Shown here: one piece after another, positions 50,585 to 60,229 of the stretch
Numbering within the stretch: the first letter of the stretch is position 1
Layout: each line of letters opens with the position of its first letter
NCBI GenBank assembly: GCA_000283575.1
Contig: AP012044.1
Coordinates: 992,001-1,056,000 of the forward strand
Direction: 5' to 3'
DNA length: 64,000 nt
Source of the DNA: Oscillibacter valericigenes Sjm18-20
GTDB taxonomy: Bacteria; Bacillota; Clostridia; Oscillospirales; Oscillospiraceae
Position numbers and translations under genes: made by a program
Notes under the pieces: generated by a model
Seen by the model: the letters and a program-made list of their open reading frames with translations, nothing else
Database searches by the model: none
Told to the model about the DNA's origin: nothing

Positions 50585-51628
50585 ATGAATGAACATGTGA
50601 CGTCCTTTGGCTCTACCGCCTCCGGCGAGGCGGTAGAGCAGGTGACACTGCGCAGCGGCGCTCTTTCTTGCGGCATCTTGACCTACGGCGGCGCGTTGCG
50701 GTTTTTAACCGCTCCGGATAAACAGGGCCATCCGGTGGACGTGGTGCTGGGCTTTGACACCATGGAGGACTATCAAAAGCAGGACAAATACATGGGCGCG
50801 CTGGTGGGCCGCCACGCCAACCGCATCGGCGGCAGCAAGTTTTCTTTGGACGGGAAGTCCTATTCCCTTGCTGCAAACGACGGTTCCAACCACCTCCACG
50901 GCGGCATATTGGGCTTTGACAAGCAACTCTGGAAGCTGGAATCCGTATCTGACAATCAGGCGGTTTTGTCTCTCGTCAGCCCCGATATGCAGGAGGGCTA
51001 TCCCGGCAATCTGTCCGTGCGGGTGACCTACACGCTGGAAGGCGGCGCGCTCACCATCCGCTATATTGCGCAGACCGACCGAAAAACCATCTGTAACTTG
51101 ACAAATCACAGCTATTTCAATCTGGCGGGTCATGCCTCCGGGCCGGTTCTCGATCAGGAGATCCAACTGGTTGCACAGAATTTTACGCCCGCCGACAATG
51201 AATCTCTCCCCACTGGCGTTTTGGCCCCCGTTGCGGGAACTCCCATGGACCTTAGAAAGCTGACCCCCATCGGCACCCACATCGATGACGGGTTTGACCA
51301 ACTCCGCTGGGCAGGCGGCTACGACCACAATTGGGCCGTGGACGGAGAAGCGGGCGTTCTGCGCCCGGCGGCCCGAGCTGTTTGCCGAACGACAGGTATC
51401 TCCATGGACGTGGAGACCACGCTTCCGGGCATTCAGTTCTACTCTGCCAATTATCTGGACGGCTGCCCCGCCGGAAAGGACGGCACGCCTTATGCAAAGC
51501 GGTGGGCATTCTGTATGGAGACTCAGTTCTTCCCCAATGCCACCAACTGTCCGGCCTTTGCCCAGCCTGTGCTGGCTCCCGGCGAGACCTTTGACCACAC
51601 CACGGTTTATCGCTTCGCCACGGTCTGA
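50585..51628 (+). CDS. galM: Aldose 1-epimerase (mutarotase)
   Basis: Interconverts alpha and beta anomers of aldoses. The 347-residue protein has the GalM fold. Catalytic histidines appear in GRHANRIGG and in NLTNHSYFNLAG, Asp in YDHNWAVDG, and Glu in METQFFPNATNCP. The start at 50585 has GGGGGAGG upstream and 8 bases pass after the isomerase stop. It is the last gene of the sugar operon. Confidence 0.93.
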   Translation: MNEHVTSFGSTASGEAVEQVTLRSGALSCGILTYGGALRFLTAPDKQGHPVDVVLGFDTMEDYQKQDKYMGALVGRHANRIGGSKFSLDGKSYSLAANDGSNHLHGGILGFDKQLWKLESVSDNQAVLSLVSPDMQEGYPGNLSVRVTYTLEGGALTIRYIAQTDRKTICNLTNHSYFNLAGHASGPVLDQEIQLVAQNFTPADNESLPTGVLAPVAGTPMDLRKLTPIGTHIDDGFDQLRWAGGYDHNWAVDGEAGVLRPAARAVCRTTGISMDVETTLPGIQFYSANYLDGCPAGKDGTPYAKRWAFCMETQFFPNATNCPAFAQPVLAPGETFDHTTVYRFATV

Positions 51629-51647
51629 CGGTACTTTCTAATAACAC

Positions 51648-51685
51648 GCGGGCCAACGGCTTCCGGCCGCTGGCCCGCTCTTTCT
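51648..51685 (+). terminator. Intrinsic terminator of the sugar operon
   Basis: A 12-bp stem with one mismatch (51648-51659 with 51667-51678) is followed by TCTTTCT. The 51629-52015 gap is AT-rich and also holds the promoter of the next operon; no gene is seen. Confidence 0.75.
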
Positions 51686-51891
51686 GATGAAAAAAACACC
51701 GTGGACTTTTAAAAAATGTATAGCAATAATTATTCGCAGTTTACGAATATGCATGCATAAAATGAAAGTAATCATCAGGATCTAATTGTTAAAATATACA
51801 ATTTAGTGGCATAATAATTAGCAAATTGCTGGATACTTTTTAAAAAACGCTTTTTATGCGCAAATATTTATTCATTATTTCTGGAAAAGTA

Positions 51892-51920
51892 TTGACATTC
51901 CGTTTTCAGCGTGATAAGGT
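51892..51920 (+). promoter_or_regulatory. Promoter of the amino-acid ABC operon
   Basis: Consensus TTGACA (51892-51897) and TAAGGT (51915-51920) are 17 bases apart, about 95 bases before the first start codon. Confidence 0.6.
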
Positions 51921-52015
51921 ATAGCAAGTTCCAAAAGAAGGGGAGATCCCTTTCATGGAAGCGTATGGATAAGACCCGCATGAGTGAGCACATTTAGGAA
52001 AAGGATGAGAAATTT

Positions 52016-52987
52016 ATGAAAAAGTTTTTTGCACTTGCGCTGAGCCTGGCAATGGCTCTGTCTCTGGCCTCCTGCGGCAGCAGCGGGGCTGCTTCCTCCG
52101 GCGGTTCTGCCTCCGCCTCCTCCGCCAGCGGTTCTGCCGCAGCTGACATTGAGACCGTGTCTCCGGGCAAGCTGACTGTGGCGACTTCCCCTGACTTCGC
52201 TCCCTATGAGTTTTATGCCATCGGCGAGGATGGCAAGCCTGCTCTGGCCGGTTTCGACATGGCTCTGGCGCAGTACATTGCGGATTACATGGATCTTGAG
52301 CTGGAAGTTATCCCCATGGATTTTGACGGTGTCATCATGGAAGTAGGCATGAAAAACGTGGATCTTGGCATGGCAGGCCTCTCTCCCGATCCCTCCCGTG
52401 CCAACGCCATGGATTTCTCAGACATCTATTATACCGGCGGGCAATCTCTGGTGACGGTGAAGGCAAATGCCGACAAGTACAACTCCTTTGAGTCCATCAA
52501 CGACCCCAATGTCTCCGTGGGCGCGCAGACCGGTTCCATTCAGGCCGATCTTGCACAGAAAGATTCCCCCAATGCCAGTATTATTCAGCTGGCGAAGGTC
52601 ACCGATATCATTGCGGAGCTGCTGTCCGGCAAGCTGGATGCCGCTTATATTGAAACCGACGTGGCCAAGAGCTACCAGGTAAACTACCCTGATCTGGAGC
52701 TTGTGATGGATGTCCCTTATGATGTAGAGGGTTCCGCCATTGGTGTAGTGAAGGACAATGCGCCGTTGATGGAGGCTGTCAACGCCGCTATCGCCGCCGC
52801 CAAGGCCGATGGCTCACTGAAGACGTTTGTGGATGACGCCATCAAACAGTCTGCCGGCAACAAGTACGAGGGCCTGCTGGATGAGAACGGCAACGTAAAG
52901 ACGGATGATGCGGCTTCTTCCGCTGCCGCTTCCTCTTCCGCTGCTGCTTCTACCTCCGCTGCGGCTTCTTCCTCACAGGCCGGCTGA
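52016..52987 (+). CDS. Polar amino-acid ABC transporter, binding lipoprotein
   Basis: A 323-residue lipoprotein: signal peptide and lipobox (SLASC), a Ser/Gly/Ala tether, then the type II amino-acid binding fold. It begins KLTVATSPDFAPYEF and contains GFDMALAQYIADYMDLELE and VSVGAQTGSIQADLAQ. An uncommon feature is the C-terminal tail of about 25 residues made of Ser and Ala (AASSAAASSSAAAS...). The usual fold ends before this tail. The ligand may be a polar amino acid; the cleft residues were not analysed further. Confidence 0.92.
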   Translation: MKKFFALALSLAMALSLASCGSSGAASSGGSASASSASGSAAADIETVSPGKLTVATSPDFAPYEFYAIGEDGKPALAGFDMALAQYIADYMDLELEVIPMDFDGVIMEVGMKNVDLGMAGLSPDPSRANAMDFSDIYYTGGQSLVTVKANADKYNSFESINDPNVSVGAQTGSIQADLAQKDSPNASIIQLAKVTDIIAELLSGKLDAAYIETDVAKSYQVNYPDLELVMDVPYDVEGSAIGVVKDNAPLMEAVNAAIAAAKADGSLKTFVDDAIKQSAGNKYEGLLDENGNVKTDDAASSAAASSSAAASTSAAASSSQAG

Positions 52988-53009
52988 TCGGTCAGATCTT
53001 GAATTTTCC

Positions 53010-53043
53010 CCAATTCCTCCCCGTTTTTTCGGGGAGGAATTGG
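53010..53043 (+). terminator. Hairpin attenuator after the amino-acid binding protein gene
   Basis: A perfect 13-bp stem (53010-53022 with 53031-53043) has a T-rich loop. It lies between the binding protein and the permease gene. It lacks a U tract downstream, so it may stabilise the upstream mRNA rather than terminate. Confidence 0.6.
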
Positions 53044-53085
53044 CCTGCTTCCAAGTCCCTGACCTGAATTGAAAGGAGCCATCCC

Positions 53086-53877
53086 ATGAGCAACTTAATA
53101 TCCGCGGAACACTTCCAAATGGTTGCGCAGTATGCCGACCTCTTTAAGCAGGGCATGATTATTACCATCCTGCTCTCTGCACTGACTGTGTTATTCGGCT
53201 TTTTCCTTGCGCTGCTGCTGGCAATCATGCGCCTTTCTAATCTCAGACCGTTCCGCTTTCTGGCTGTGGACGAGGAGGGCCATCTGCGGGAGCAGGGGTT
53301 CCTGTTTGCGCTGAGCCGATTCAATCCCGTGAGCTTTATTGCCACCGTCTATGTGGAGGTCTTCCGTGCCACGCCCATGCTCGTGCAGTTGTGGCTGGTT
53401 TATTATTTGCTGTTTGATAAGTCTGTGATCGACCTGCCCAAGGTGACGGTGCTGGGCTTCATCCGTCTGGAGCGGTTCATTCCCGGCGTCGTGGCGCTGG
53501 CGCTGAATTCCGGCGCATACCTCTCCGAGATCATTCGTGCCGGCATCCAGTCCATCGATGGAGGTCAGACCGAGGCGGCGCGCTCTCTGGGACTGACGCA
53601 GGGGCAGAATATGCGTTACGTCGTGCTGCCCCAGGCCATTAAGAATACACTGCCTGCCATCGCCAACGAATTTGTTACCATTATTAAGGAGTCCGCCATT
53701 ACATATACCATCGGTGTGCAGGATATTATGTTTGCCGTCAACGCCACCAAGGGTGCGCTGTACATTATGGCGGAGCCGCTGATTGTTGCGACGGTCATGT
53801 ATTTCTGCCTGACCTTCCCCACCAGCAAGATCATTGCATACTTTGAGAGGAGGATGAGCCGTGGCGACAGGCGGTAG
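53086..53877 (+). CDS. Polar amino-acid ABC transporter, permease
   Basis: A 263-residue His/Glu/Gln/Arg-type permease with five or so membrane helices. The EAA loop that docks the ATPase is seen in [46 protein letters not shown] marks the first half. A loop of about 25 residues ([19 protein letters not shown]) is inserted between helices 1 and 2, longer than usual. It overlaps the ATPase gene by 17 bases. Confidence 0.94.
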   Translation: MSNLISAEHFQMVAQYADLFKQGMIITILLSALTVLFGFFLALLLAIMRLSNLRPFRFLAVDEEGHLREQGFLFALSRFNPVSFIATVYVEVFRATPMLVQLWLVYYLLFDKSVIDLPKVTVLGFIRLERFIPGVVALALNSGAYLSEIIRAGIQSIDGGQTEAARSLGLTQGQNMRYVVLPQAIKNTLPAIANEFVTIIKESAITYTIGVQDIMFAVNATKGALYIMAEPLIVATVMYFCLTFPTSKIIAYFERRMSRGDRR

Positions 53878-54637
53878 TCTGATCCGGGTCACCGGACTGA
53901 AAAAATACTACAACAAAGGCGCCATCAAGGCGTTGGACGATGTGTCGGTGGACATCAACCGGGACGACGTGATGGTGGTCATCGGCCCATCAGGTTCCGG
54001 AAAGTCCACGTTTCTCCGCAGTCTAAATCTTCTGGAGGAGCCTACGGAGGGCTCAATCTTCTTCGACGGGGTGGATATCACCAAGCCCAGAGTGAAGACC
54101 AGGGACGGAAAGACTGTGAAGCTGAATATCGATCAGCACCGACAGAAGATGGGTATGGTGTTCCAACACTTCAATCTGTTTCCCCATAAGACGATTCTGG
54201 ACAATATGACACTTGCACCCATCAAGGTCCGGCATATGGATAAGGCCGCGGCCGAGGAAAAGGCATTGACTCTGCTGGATCGGGTCGGACTGAAGGATCG
54301 GGCAGGGGCTTACCCCATTCAGCTCTCCGGCGGGCAGAAACAGCGGGTTGCCATCGTGCGGGCGCTTGCCATGGAGCCGCAGGTGATGTTGTTTGACGAA
54401 CCCACCTCCGCCCTGGACCCCGAGATGGTGGGCGAGGTGCTGGACGTGATGAAGGAACTGGCACGGGAGGGCATGACCATGGTGGTCGTCACTCACGAGA
54501 TGGGTTTTGCCCGGGAGGTAGGCAACCGGGTGCTGTTTATGGCGGACGGAAAGCTGCTGGAGCAGGGCAGCCCCGACGATATCTTCAGCCACCCTGAAAA
54601 TCCCCGGCTTCAGGACTTTTTGAGCAAGGTGCTGTAA
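53861..54637 (+). CDS. Polar amino-acid ABC transporter, ATP-binding protein
   Basis: 258 residues with Walker [11 protein letters not shown] loop in [12 protein letters not shown], signature [15 protein letters not shown], Walker [15 protein letters not shown] and the switch His in [13 protein letters not shown], as in GlnQ-type ATPases. The start is a GTG within the permease end (GGAGGATGAGCC upstream). It completes a binding protein, permease and ATPase set. Confidence 0.95.
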   Translation: MATGGSLIRVTGLKKYYNKGAIKALDDVSVDINRDDVMVVIGPSGSGKSTFLRSLNLLEEPTEGSIFFDGVDITKPRVKTRDGKTVKLNIDQHRQKMGMVFQHFNLFPHKTILDNMTLAPIKVRHMDKAAAEEKALTLLDRVGLKDRAGAYPIQLSGGQKQRVAIVRALAMEPQVMLFDEPTSALDPEMVGEVLDVMKELAREGMTMVVVTHEMGFAREVGNRVLFMADGKLLEQGSPDDIFSHPENPRLQDFLSKVL

Positions 54638-54753
54638 AGAACAGGGCGCGTCTTCCTGCTTGCTTTGTTGATACGGATTTCTCTATTAATAATCCGGATA
54701 TCAGAGATACTTTCTCATCTGCCCTCATTTTTTTGCCTGTTCCCCATAATACA

Positions 54754-54800
54754 GCTCCCCCTGTGAAAGACAGCTTTTTGCTGCCTTTCACAGGGGGAGC
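54754..54800. terminator. Bidirectional hairpin between the ABC operon and the SLH protein gene
   Basis: A perfect 16-bp stem (54754-54769 with 54785-54800) has an inner CAGC/GCTG pairing. No strong T tract follows on either strand, so it may act as a convergent-transcript barrier rather than a simple terminator. Confidence 0.5.
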
Positions 54801-54919
54801 ATATTGTGTTCGACAGCTCCGGAAATTTTTCCGGCCGGGACAGCAAGAGCTGTTTTAAAATGCAGAAAGCACTGCTGTGTCTTAAAGCCTGCTCCGGTCG
54901 GGCGCGAAAGGGGGAAGTA

Positions 54920-57115
54920 TCAGCGGCTCATGTAATTGTACAGGATCATTGCGGCCTCCTGCCGCGTGGCTGTTCGGGCGGGATAGAATTTTCCGTTTTT
55001 GCCGCTGACAATGCCCAGCCCCTGCGCGATGGCCAAATAGCCGAGGTCGCTGAAAGGAACCTGAGAGGCGTCCCGGAAGGAGGTGACGAAGATGCCCTTT
55101 AGCTGTGCCGCCTGAGAGTAGGGTGAGGCACTCACAAGGGCCTTCACCAGCTCCAGCCGCGTCACGGCCTGCTCCGGACTGCGTGTACCCCGAGCTAGAA
55201 AGCCCTCGTTCCACGCAGCTTCATAGAGCTGATCCAGCGCGCCGTCATCGAGGTCCTCCGTATCGAAACTGTATCCGCAGGAGTTGAGCAGCAGGACCAG
55301 TAAATCCTGCTGGGTCAGCTTCGCGGCGGGCTGGAATTTGCCGCTGCCGCTGAACCGGATACCGGCGTCTGCCAACGCCTGAATCTGAGTTTTGGCATAA
55401 CTGAAGGCAATATCGGAGTATGCGGCGGAGACGTCCTCCGGCTCCGCCCGCACCAGCTTGCCGGTCTTGGCGTCCACGCCGAGGATCGCCTTTCCATCCG
55501 CCTCGTAGGTATAGCCCAGCACATAGCGGTAGCCCACGGTGCCGCAGGCGTCGGCATAGATCTTCCAAACCGGGATGGAGGTGTCCACAGACACCGGATA
55601 GGCAATATATTGGAGTCTGGCGGCATAAGCGCCGCAGTAGGCGGCCAGAGCCGCCTTTTCAGCTACCGCTCCGTCGGCGGACTGGAATTTCAAGTCGTCG
55701 TCCCAGTTGCAGCTGAAGCACATGACGGAGCCATCTCCGGGGTCGACGGTGATGTCTACGCCGTTGTTGTGGTAGAAGTATCCGTTTTCCTGCCGGTCGT
55801 ACCGGAACTCGCCGCCCTCGCCCCCGTACAGGGCCACGTGGGAGACGTGATCCGGACAGTACAGCTTTAAGAATGCATCCGCTGTGTTCTGGAGCTGAGC
55901 GCGGCCGGCCTGCGCGTCTTTCATGTAAGAGGGACGGTAGCCCCAGCCGCTGAGCAGAGCGCCGGTTTTGGCGTCGACCATCAGGGATTTAAACTGCACA
56001 TAACCGCCCTTGCGGTAGTCGGCCTCACTCACGCCCTTTAATTCGCTGAATGCCGGCGTACGCTTGTACCAGAGGGTGCAGACCACGTCGTCCGTGTCCG
56101 GATCCTGATTGTAACTGGCGGAGGAGAGGGTGTAGGGACTCAGCCCCAGCGCCGTTACTTTGCGGACGGCGGCATCCAGCGCATCCTTGGAGAGTACGCC
56201 CTGGAGCTTTTGAATGGCAGCCTGCTCGGCGTCGCTCAGTCCGCCGTCGCTATCGCTGTCCTCGCGGGCGGCGGTGGTGTTGAGAATGCCGTCTCCGCTG
56301 CCCCCAGCCGCGGTGTTCAGACCGTCCCACACACTGGTCAGATCTACCACCGTACCGGTTTGGGCATCCACATAAAGGTCGCCGCCGTAGAGGGGCACGT
56401 AGCGCAGTACGGCGGCAGTGCCTTCGTCGGCGTCCACGTACTGAAGCTCCAGCTTCACCGTGGCGGACAGGGAAGAAGCGGCGGCGGCGGCGGTCACCTT
56501 CGGGGAGGCGGATGGCACTGTGCCGACGAGCGCTTCATAGACATCGTCGCGGCTGAAATAGGTCACGGCGCCGTCCGTGGCGTCCACCTGAATCTGCACA
56601 TGGGTGGGGGAGGCCACGCTATTGAGCTTCAGTTGGGCGGAGAAAGAATAATCTCCGCCGGAATAGCGCAGAGGCGAGGTGTTGCTGTCGGCCGTCAGCG
56701 CCGCCGTCTCGTCGCTGGACAGGACCCTGTCCAAAAACGCACCGGCGGTCTTGGCCGCCTGCGCTGCCGTGACCTTGGCGAGTGCGGGGGCATATCCCCC
56801 GGAGGTCAGCGGCATGACGCCGCCCTGATTGACGCTGTACTGCATGATCTTGCCCGTAGCGGAGGCCAGAATATTGAGATATCCGCCTTCGTCGTCGGAC
56901 CAACTCAGGGACCAGTAGCGCAGTACGCCCATGTCCTGTACTGTTCCATTAAATTCGGTATAGCTGCCAGAGACATCCACCGCCTTTTTTACAGCCAGCG
57001 TCACCTCCGTCAGCTCCTGATCCATGGTGGCGTCCGCTGCCAACGAGGGAACGCACAGACTCATCGCCAGCAGAAGGCCCAGCGCCAGAGACAAGCATCT
57101 TCGTTTCAGATTCAT
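54920..57115 (-). CDS. Secreted YcdB/PepSY-like protein with SLH domains and an EF-hand-like loop
   Basis: A 731-residue surface protein. Signal peptide (MNLKRRCLSLALGLLLAMSL..., cleavage near SLAA), then YcdB/YcdC-like repeats (about 25-300, KVTAAQAAKTAGAFLDRVL and VDAQTGTVVDL types). The DSDSDGGLSDAE loop near residue 290 fits the EF-hand calcium-binding pattern. A second YcdB-like block follows to about 540, then three SLH units at the end (FSYAKTQIQALADAGI; AAWNEGFLARGT; LGYLAIAQGLGIVSG). The start at 57115 has GGAGG upstream. It probably binds the wall through SLH domains; YcdB proteins have no agreed function. Confidence 0.86.
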   Translation of the reverse strand: MNLKRRCLSLALGLLLAMSLCVPSLAADATMDQELTEVTLAVKKAVDVSGSYTEFNGTVQDMGVLRYWSLSWSDDEGGYLNILASATGKIMQYSVNQGGVMPLTSGGYAPALAKVTAAQAAKTAGAFLDRVLSSDETAALTADSNTSPLRYSGGDYSFSAQLKLNSVASPTHVQIQVDATDGAVTYFSRDDVYEALVGTVPSASPKVTAAAAASSLSATVKLELQYVDADEGTAAVLRYVPLYGGDLYVDAQTGTVVDLTSVWDGLNTAAGGSGDGILNTTAAREDSDSDGGLSDAEQAAIQKLQGVLSKDALDAAVRKVTALGLSPYTLSSASYNQDPDTDDVVCTLWYKRTPAFSELKGVSEADYRKGGYVQFKSLMVDAKTGALLSGWGYRPSYMKDAQAGRAQLQNTADAFLKLYCPDHVSHVALYGGEGGEFRYDRQENGYFYHNNGVDITVDPGDGSVMCFSCNWDDDLKFQSADGAVAEKAALAAYCGAYAARLQYIAYPVSVDTSIPVWKIYADACGTVGYRYVLGYTYEADGKAILGVDAKTGKLVRAEPEDVSAAYSDIAFSYAKTQIQALADAGIRFSGSGKFQPAAKLTQQDLLVLLLNSCGYSFDTEDLDDGALDQLYEAAWNEGFLARGTRSPEQAVTRLELVKALVSASPYSQAAQLKGIFVTSFRDASQVPFSDLGYLAIAQGLGIVSGKNGKFYPARTATRQEAAMILYNYMSR

Positions 57116-57513
57116 AATGATCCTCCTTTTTCCGTTTTCTCTGCGGAACGCTCCAGCCGGTCGTTCCGCTTTCACAGAAGATAGACGCAGGCGCTGGAAA
57201 GAAGTTCCGTGTTTTTAAAAAATTGTATAAAAAACATCGATTACACAAGCGCGCAGAACCCGGAGTGCACCACGCGCCCGCAGTCCGGAGAATGACCGGC
57301 AAAAATTGAAAGACCGCTCTTGCAGGACGGCTGAATGAGCGGTAAAATAAAATTGGTTCTATCATATATGACGGCGCTCAGAGAATTTGTTCGGCGGAAT
57401 GCGCCCCCGTATTATCATGGGGGAGACGGCGCGTTTTGTGCGGCGATGCCTGCACGGGCATCAGCCCCGGCAGATAGGCTGATGGCGGAACCAAAGAAAA
57501 GGAGAGCAAGACA

Positions 57514-58956
57514 ATGACCAACGAAAAGCTGGCGGCGATGGCCGCCATTGAGGAAAAGACGGACCTGATTACCCGGACGGCGGATTTCATCTGGGAATAC
57601 GCGGAGCTGTCCTTACAGGAGGAGCGGTCCGCCACGCTGTATTGCGAGATTTTGAAAAACGAGGGTTTTACGGTGGAGAGGGGAATCTGCAATATCCCCA
57701 CGGCCTTTTCCGCGAGTTTCGGCGCGGGCCGTCCCGTGATCGGTATTCTGGCGGAATATGACGCCCTCTCCGGCCTCTCCCAAAAGGGCGGGAGCCTGAA
57801 ACGCGAGGAAATCGTTCCCGGCGGCTGCGGACACGGCTGCGGACATAATCTGCTGGGTGCGGGGGCTATGGCCGCGGCGCTGGGGGTGAAGGCATACTTG
57901 GAGAAGACGAAGCACCCCGGCACGGTGGTCCTGTACGGCTGCCCAGGCGAGGAGGGCGGCGCGGCAAAGGCGTTCATGGCCCGCGACCAGCTCTGGCTCG
58001 GTCTGGACGCCGCCCTGACCTGGCACCCGGAGGACCGGAACGAGGTGGCCACCGGGTCCTCCAACTCCTGCATTCAGGTGCAGTATCACTTTACCGGCGT
58101 GGCGTCTCACGCTGCCGGAAGCCCGGAGCGGGGCCGCAGCGCGCTGGACGCTGTGGAGCTGATGAATATTGGCGTCCAGTTCTTGCGGGAGCACATGAGC
58201 GACAAGGCCCGCGTCCATTACGCCATCACCGACGCGGGCGGCCGCAGCCCCAATGTGGTCCAGCCCCGGGCGACGGTTTTGTACATGGTCCGTTCTAACC
58301 ATGTCTGTGAGGCGGTGGAACTTCAAAAGAGGGTGGACCGGATTGCTCAGGGCGCCGCCCTCATGACCGACACCACCTTTGAGCGCAAATTCATCGACGG
58401 CCTCGCCGACACGGTCACTAACCACACGCTGGAAAAACTGCTCCACGAAAATTTCGCGGAGCTGGGTGTCCCTGTCCACACGGAGGAGGAGCTGGACTTT
58501 GCCGACGGCCTCTCCGGAACCTATGAGGGGGCGGATTCCCTGCCGGGTATCGGATGTGATTACGATTCGGAATATGCTGCCAGCGTGAAAACTCTGCGTA
58601 GTGAAAAAGGCCGCGCCATGAATGATTTTCTGCTGCCGCTTTATCAGGGGGAGGCGTTTAAACCCGGTTCCACCGACGTGGGGGACGTCAGCTGGGAGTG
58701 CCCGACGGCGCAGATTCATGTGGCGTCCTGGCCCAACGGATGCCCGGGCCACAGCTGGCAGAACGTATCCTGTGACAGGACGTCCATCGGCCACAAGGCG
58801 GCCATCCACGCCGGAAAGGTGCTGTGTGCGGCGGCCATAGATCTTATGAACAGGCCGGCGACATTGGAGGCGGCAAGGGCGGAATTCCTTGAGCGGACCG
58901 CGCAGGGGTATAGCTGTCCTATTCCGGAGGACGCTGTCCCTACTGTGGCGGACTGA
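57514..58956 (+). CDS. M20-family metallo-amidohydrolase (AbgB-like)
   Basis: A 480-residue enzyme of the M20D group, probably cleaving N-acyl amino acids or p-aminobenzoyl-glutamate-like amides. Metal and catalytic parts are seen in GGCGHGCGHNLLG (Cys/His ligands), YGCPGEEGGAAKAF (Glu-Glu), and THRVA-like dimerisation region CIQVQYHFTGVASHAA. Late ligands are in the WECPTAQ and PGHSWQN regions. The start follows AAAGGAG. It is a single-gene unit; the 398-base gap upstream holds a small inverted repeat (57313-57343) and no gene. Confidence 0.9.
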   Translation: MTNEKLAAMAAIEEKTDLITRTADFIWEYAELSLQEERSATLYCEILKNEGFTVERGICNIPTAFSASFGAGRPVIGILAEYDALSGLSQKGGSLKREEIVPGGCGHGCGHNLLGAGAMAAALGVKAYLEKTKHPGTVVLYGCPGEEGGAAKAFMARDQLWLGLDAALTWHPEDRNEVATGSSNSCIQVQYHFTGVASHAAGSPERGRSALDAVELMNIGVQFLREHMSDKARVHYAITDAGGRSPNVVQPRATVLYMVRSNHVCEAVELQKRVDRIAQGAALMTDTTFERKFIDGLADTVTNHTLEKLLHENFAELGVPVHTEEELDFADGLSGTYEGADSLPGIGCDYDSEYAASVKTLRSEKGRAMNDFLLPLYQGEAFKPGSTDVGDVSWECPTAQIHVASWPNGCPGHSWQNVSCDRTSIGHKAAIHAGKVLCAAAIDLMNRPATLEAARAEFLERTAQGYSCPIPEDAVPTVAD

Positions 58957-59033
58957 GCGTACCGTACGAAAAATGAGCGAATCCGGCCTGTCGCTTCGGC
59001 GGCGGGACCCTGTGAGATTTTACCAAAGACTGA

Positions 59034-59076
59034 GCGCCCCCGTACGCCGGGTTCCGGCGGACGGGGGCGCTTCTTT
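59034..59076 (+). terminator. Intrinsic terminator after the amidohydrolase gene
   Basis: A 17-bp stem with one mismatch (59034-59050 with 59054-59070) and a 3-base loop is followed by TTCTTTT. Confidence 0.8.
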
Positions 59077-59151
59077 TAAGCGGTATGCCGCCTGCATTCG
59101 GCTCTGGCGACGCAGAGTGGTTCCGCCGGACCTTCGACTGGAAATCCCGCC

Positions 59152-59628
59152 TTATGGGCGGAGCAGCACCGAGGCGAACCGAGCGGCCTCCTCTTGCGCA
59201 GCCTCCCGATGGGAGGCGGGGTCGATGAAGCTGGCTCTGGCGGTCAGTCCGCCGACGTTTTTCTCCAGCATAGCGAACAGTCGTTCCGTGCTTCCGCCGG
59301 CGCAGCACGCAAAGGCGGCAACGCGGCTTTGCCGCAGGTTGTGGGATTTTAAAAATGTATTCAGCGGCGGAGCGGTGCGGCCGGCCCAGACGGGAGAGCC
59401 CAAAATCATAAGGTCGTATTTTTCAGGCTCGCACACATAGGGCTTTAGCTCTGGCGCGGCCGACAGGGAGGCCGCCGCGCCGCCAAATACATATTTGCTT
59501 GCCTTTCCCCGGGGATAATCCTTCACCGGCTCCAACTCCAGCGTATCGGCGTCCAGCTTTTCCGCAAGGAGCTGGGCTACATATCGGGTATTGCCCTCAA
59601 ACGAATAATAGACGATCAATGTTTTCAT
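59152..59628 (-). CDS. Flavodoxin-like protein
   Basis: A 158-residue FMN-binding protein. It begins KTLIVYYSFEGNTRYVA, the phosphate-binding loop of flavodoxins, and has GSPVWAGRTAPPLNTFL, a typical flavodoxin stretch around the isoalloxazine. Length fits short-chain flavodoxins. It overlaps the stop of the PadR-type gene by 4 bases, so the two are coupled. It may carry electrons for a redox stress or nitro-compound response under PadR control. Confidence 0.9.
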   Translation of the reverse strand: MKTLIVYYSFEGNTRYVAQLLAEKLDADTLELEPVKDYPRGKASKYVFGGAAASLSAAPELKPYVCEPEKYDLMILGSPVWAGRTAPPLNTFLKSHNLRQSRVAAFACCAGGSTERLFAMLEKNVGGLTARASFIDPASHREAAQEEAARFASVLLRP

Positions 59629-60185
59629 AGTTTTTGTTCAAATCCTTCCTTCAGCAGCTTTTTTGCCTCAGCGCACCAGCGCAGGTCCCCTTCGTATAAC
59701 TCCAGACCAAATTGACAGGTGAGATAGTGGTAGAGATGCGCGCTGTCGGCACTTTTGCTCAAGGTGGTCAGACGCTCCGCGATGGGCCGCAGCAGCTCCA
59801 GTTCAGCCCGCACTTTTTTTTCAAACACTTCGATTTGCCGTATGCTGCTCTCCGGGCCAAGCTCATCGCCGAAAAACAGCTTCAGGAGCGTTTCATATCG
59901 CATTTCATTTTTTCCCGCCGGTACCTCCAGCCACTTTTGCAGGTAGGCGCGGCCCTTGTCTGTGACAGTATAGGCAATTTTCGTCCGCTCATTGGTACTC
60001 ACGTCGCTGGCGGAGATCATGCCGTTCGCCGTAAGGGTGCTCAATGTGGGATAAATACTTCCGTAGCTGATGCCCCAGAACAGACGTAAACTTTTGTCAA
60101 TCCACTTTTTGATGTCGTAGCCCGTCATGGGCTGGTGGCAGAGCAGGCCGAGAATCGCATAGTCCATCTTTTTCGCGTTGGCCAT
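59625..60185 (-). CDS. PadR-family transcriptional regulator
   Basis: A 186-residue regulator: an N-terminal winged helix (MDYAILGLLCHQPMTGYDIKKWID, then GSIYPTLSTLTANGMI and a wing with TVTDKGRAYLQKWL) and a C-terminal helical dimerisation part (Vir/PadR_C). GGAGG precedes the start. It is followed directly by the flavodoxin gene. An AT-rich inverted repeat just upstream (60199-60229) is a possible site for autoregulation. Confidence 0.93.
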   Translation of the reverse strand: MANAKKMDYAILGLLCHQPMTGYDIKKWIDKSLRLFWGISYGSIYPTLSTLTANGMISASDVSTNERTKIAYTVTDKGRAYLQKWLEVPAGKNEMRYETLLKLFFGDELGPESSIRQIEVFEKKVRAELELLRPIAERLTTLSKSADSAHLYHYLTCQFGLELYEGDLRWCAEAKKLLKEGFEQKL

Positions 60186-60198
60186 GAAACCTCCTAAA

Positions 60199-60229
60199 AT
60201 ATATTAAATTGATTAATAATAATATATAT
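60199..60229. promoter_or_regulatory. AT-rich inverted repeat upstream of the PadR-type gene
   Basis: ATATATT and AATATATAT arms flank a 15-base centre just ahead of the PadR start. The composition is typical of PadR operators, but it is not a specific match. The remaining 60230-60540 gap shows no gene. Confidence 0.35.
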
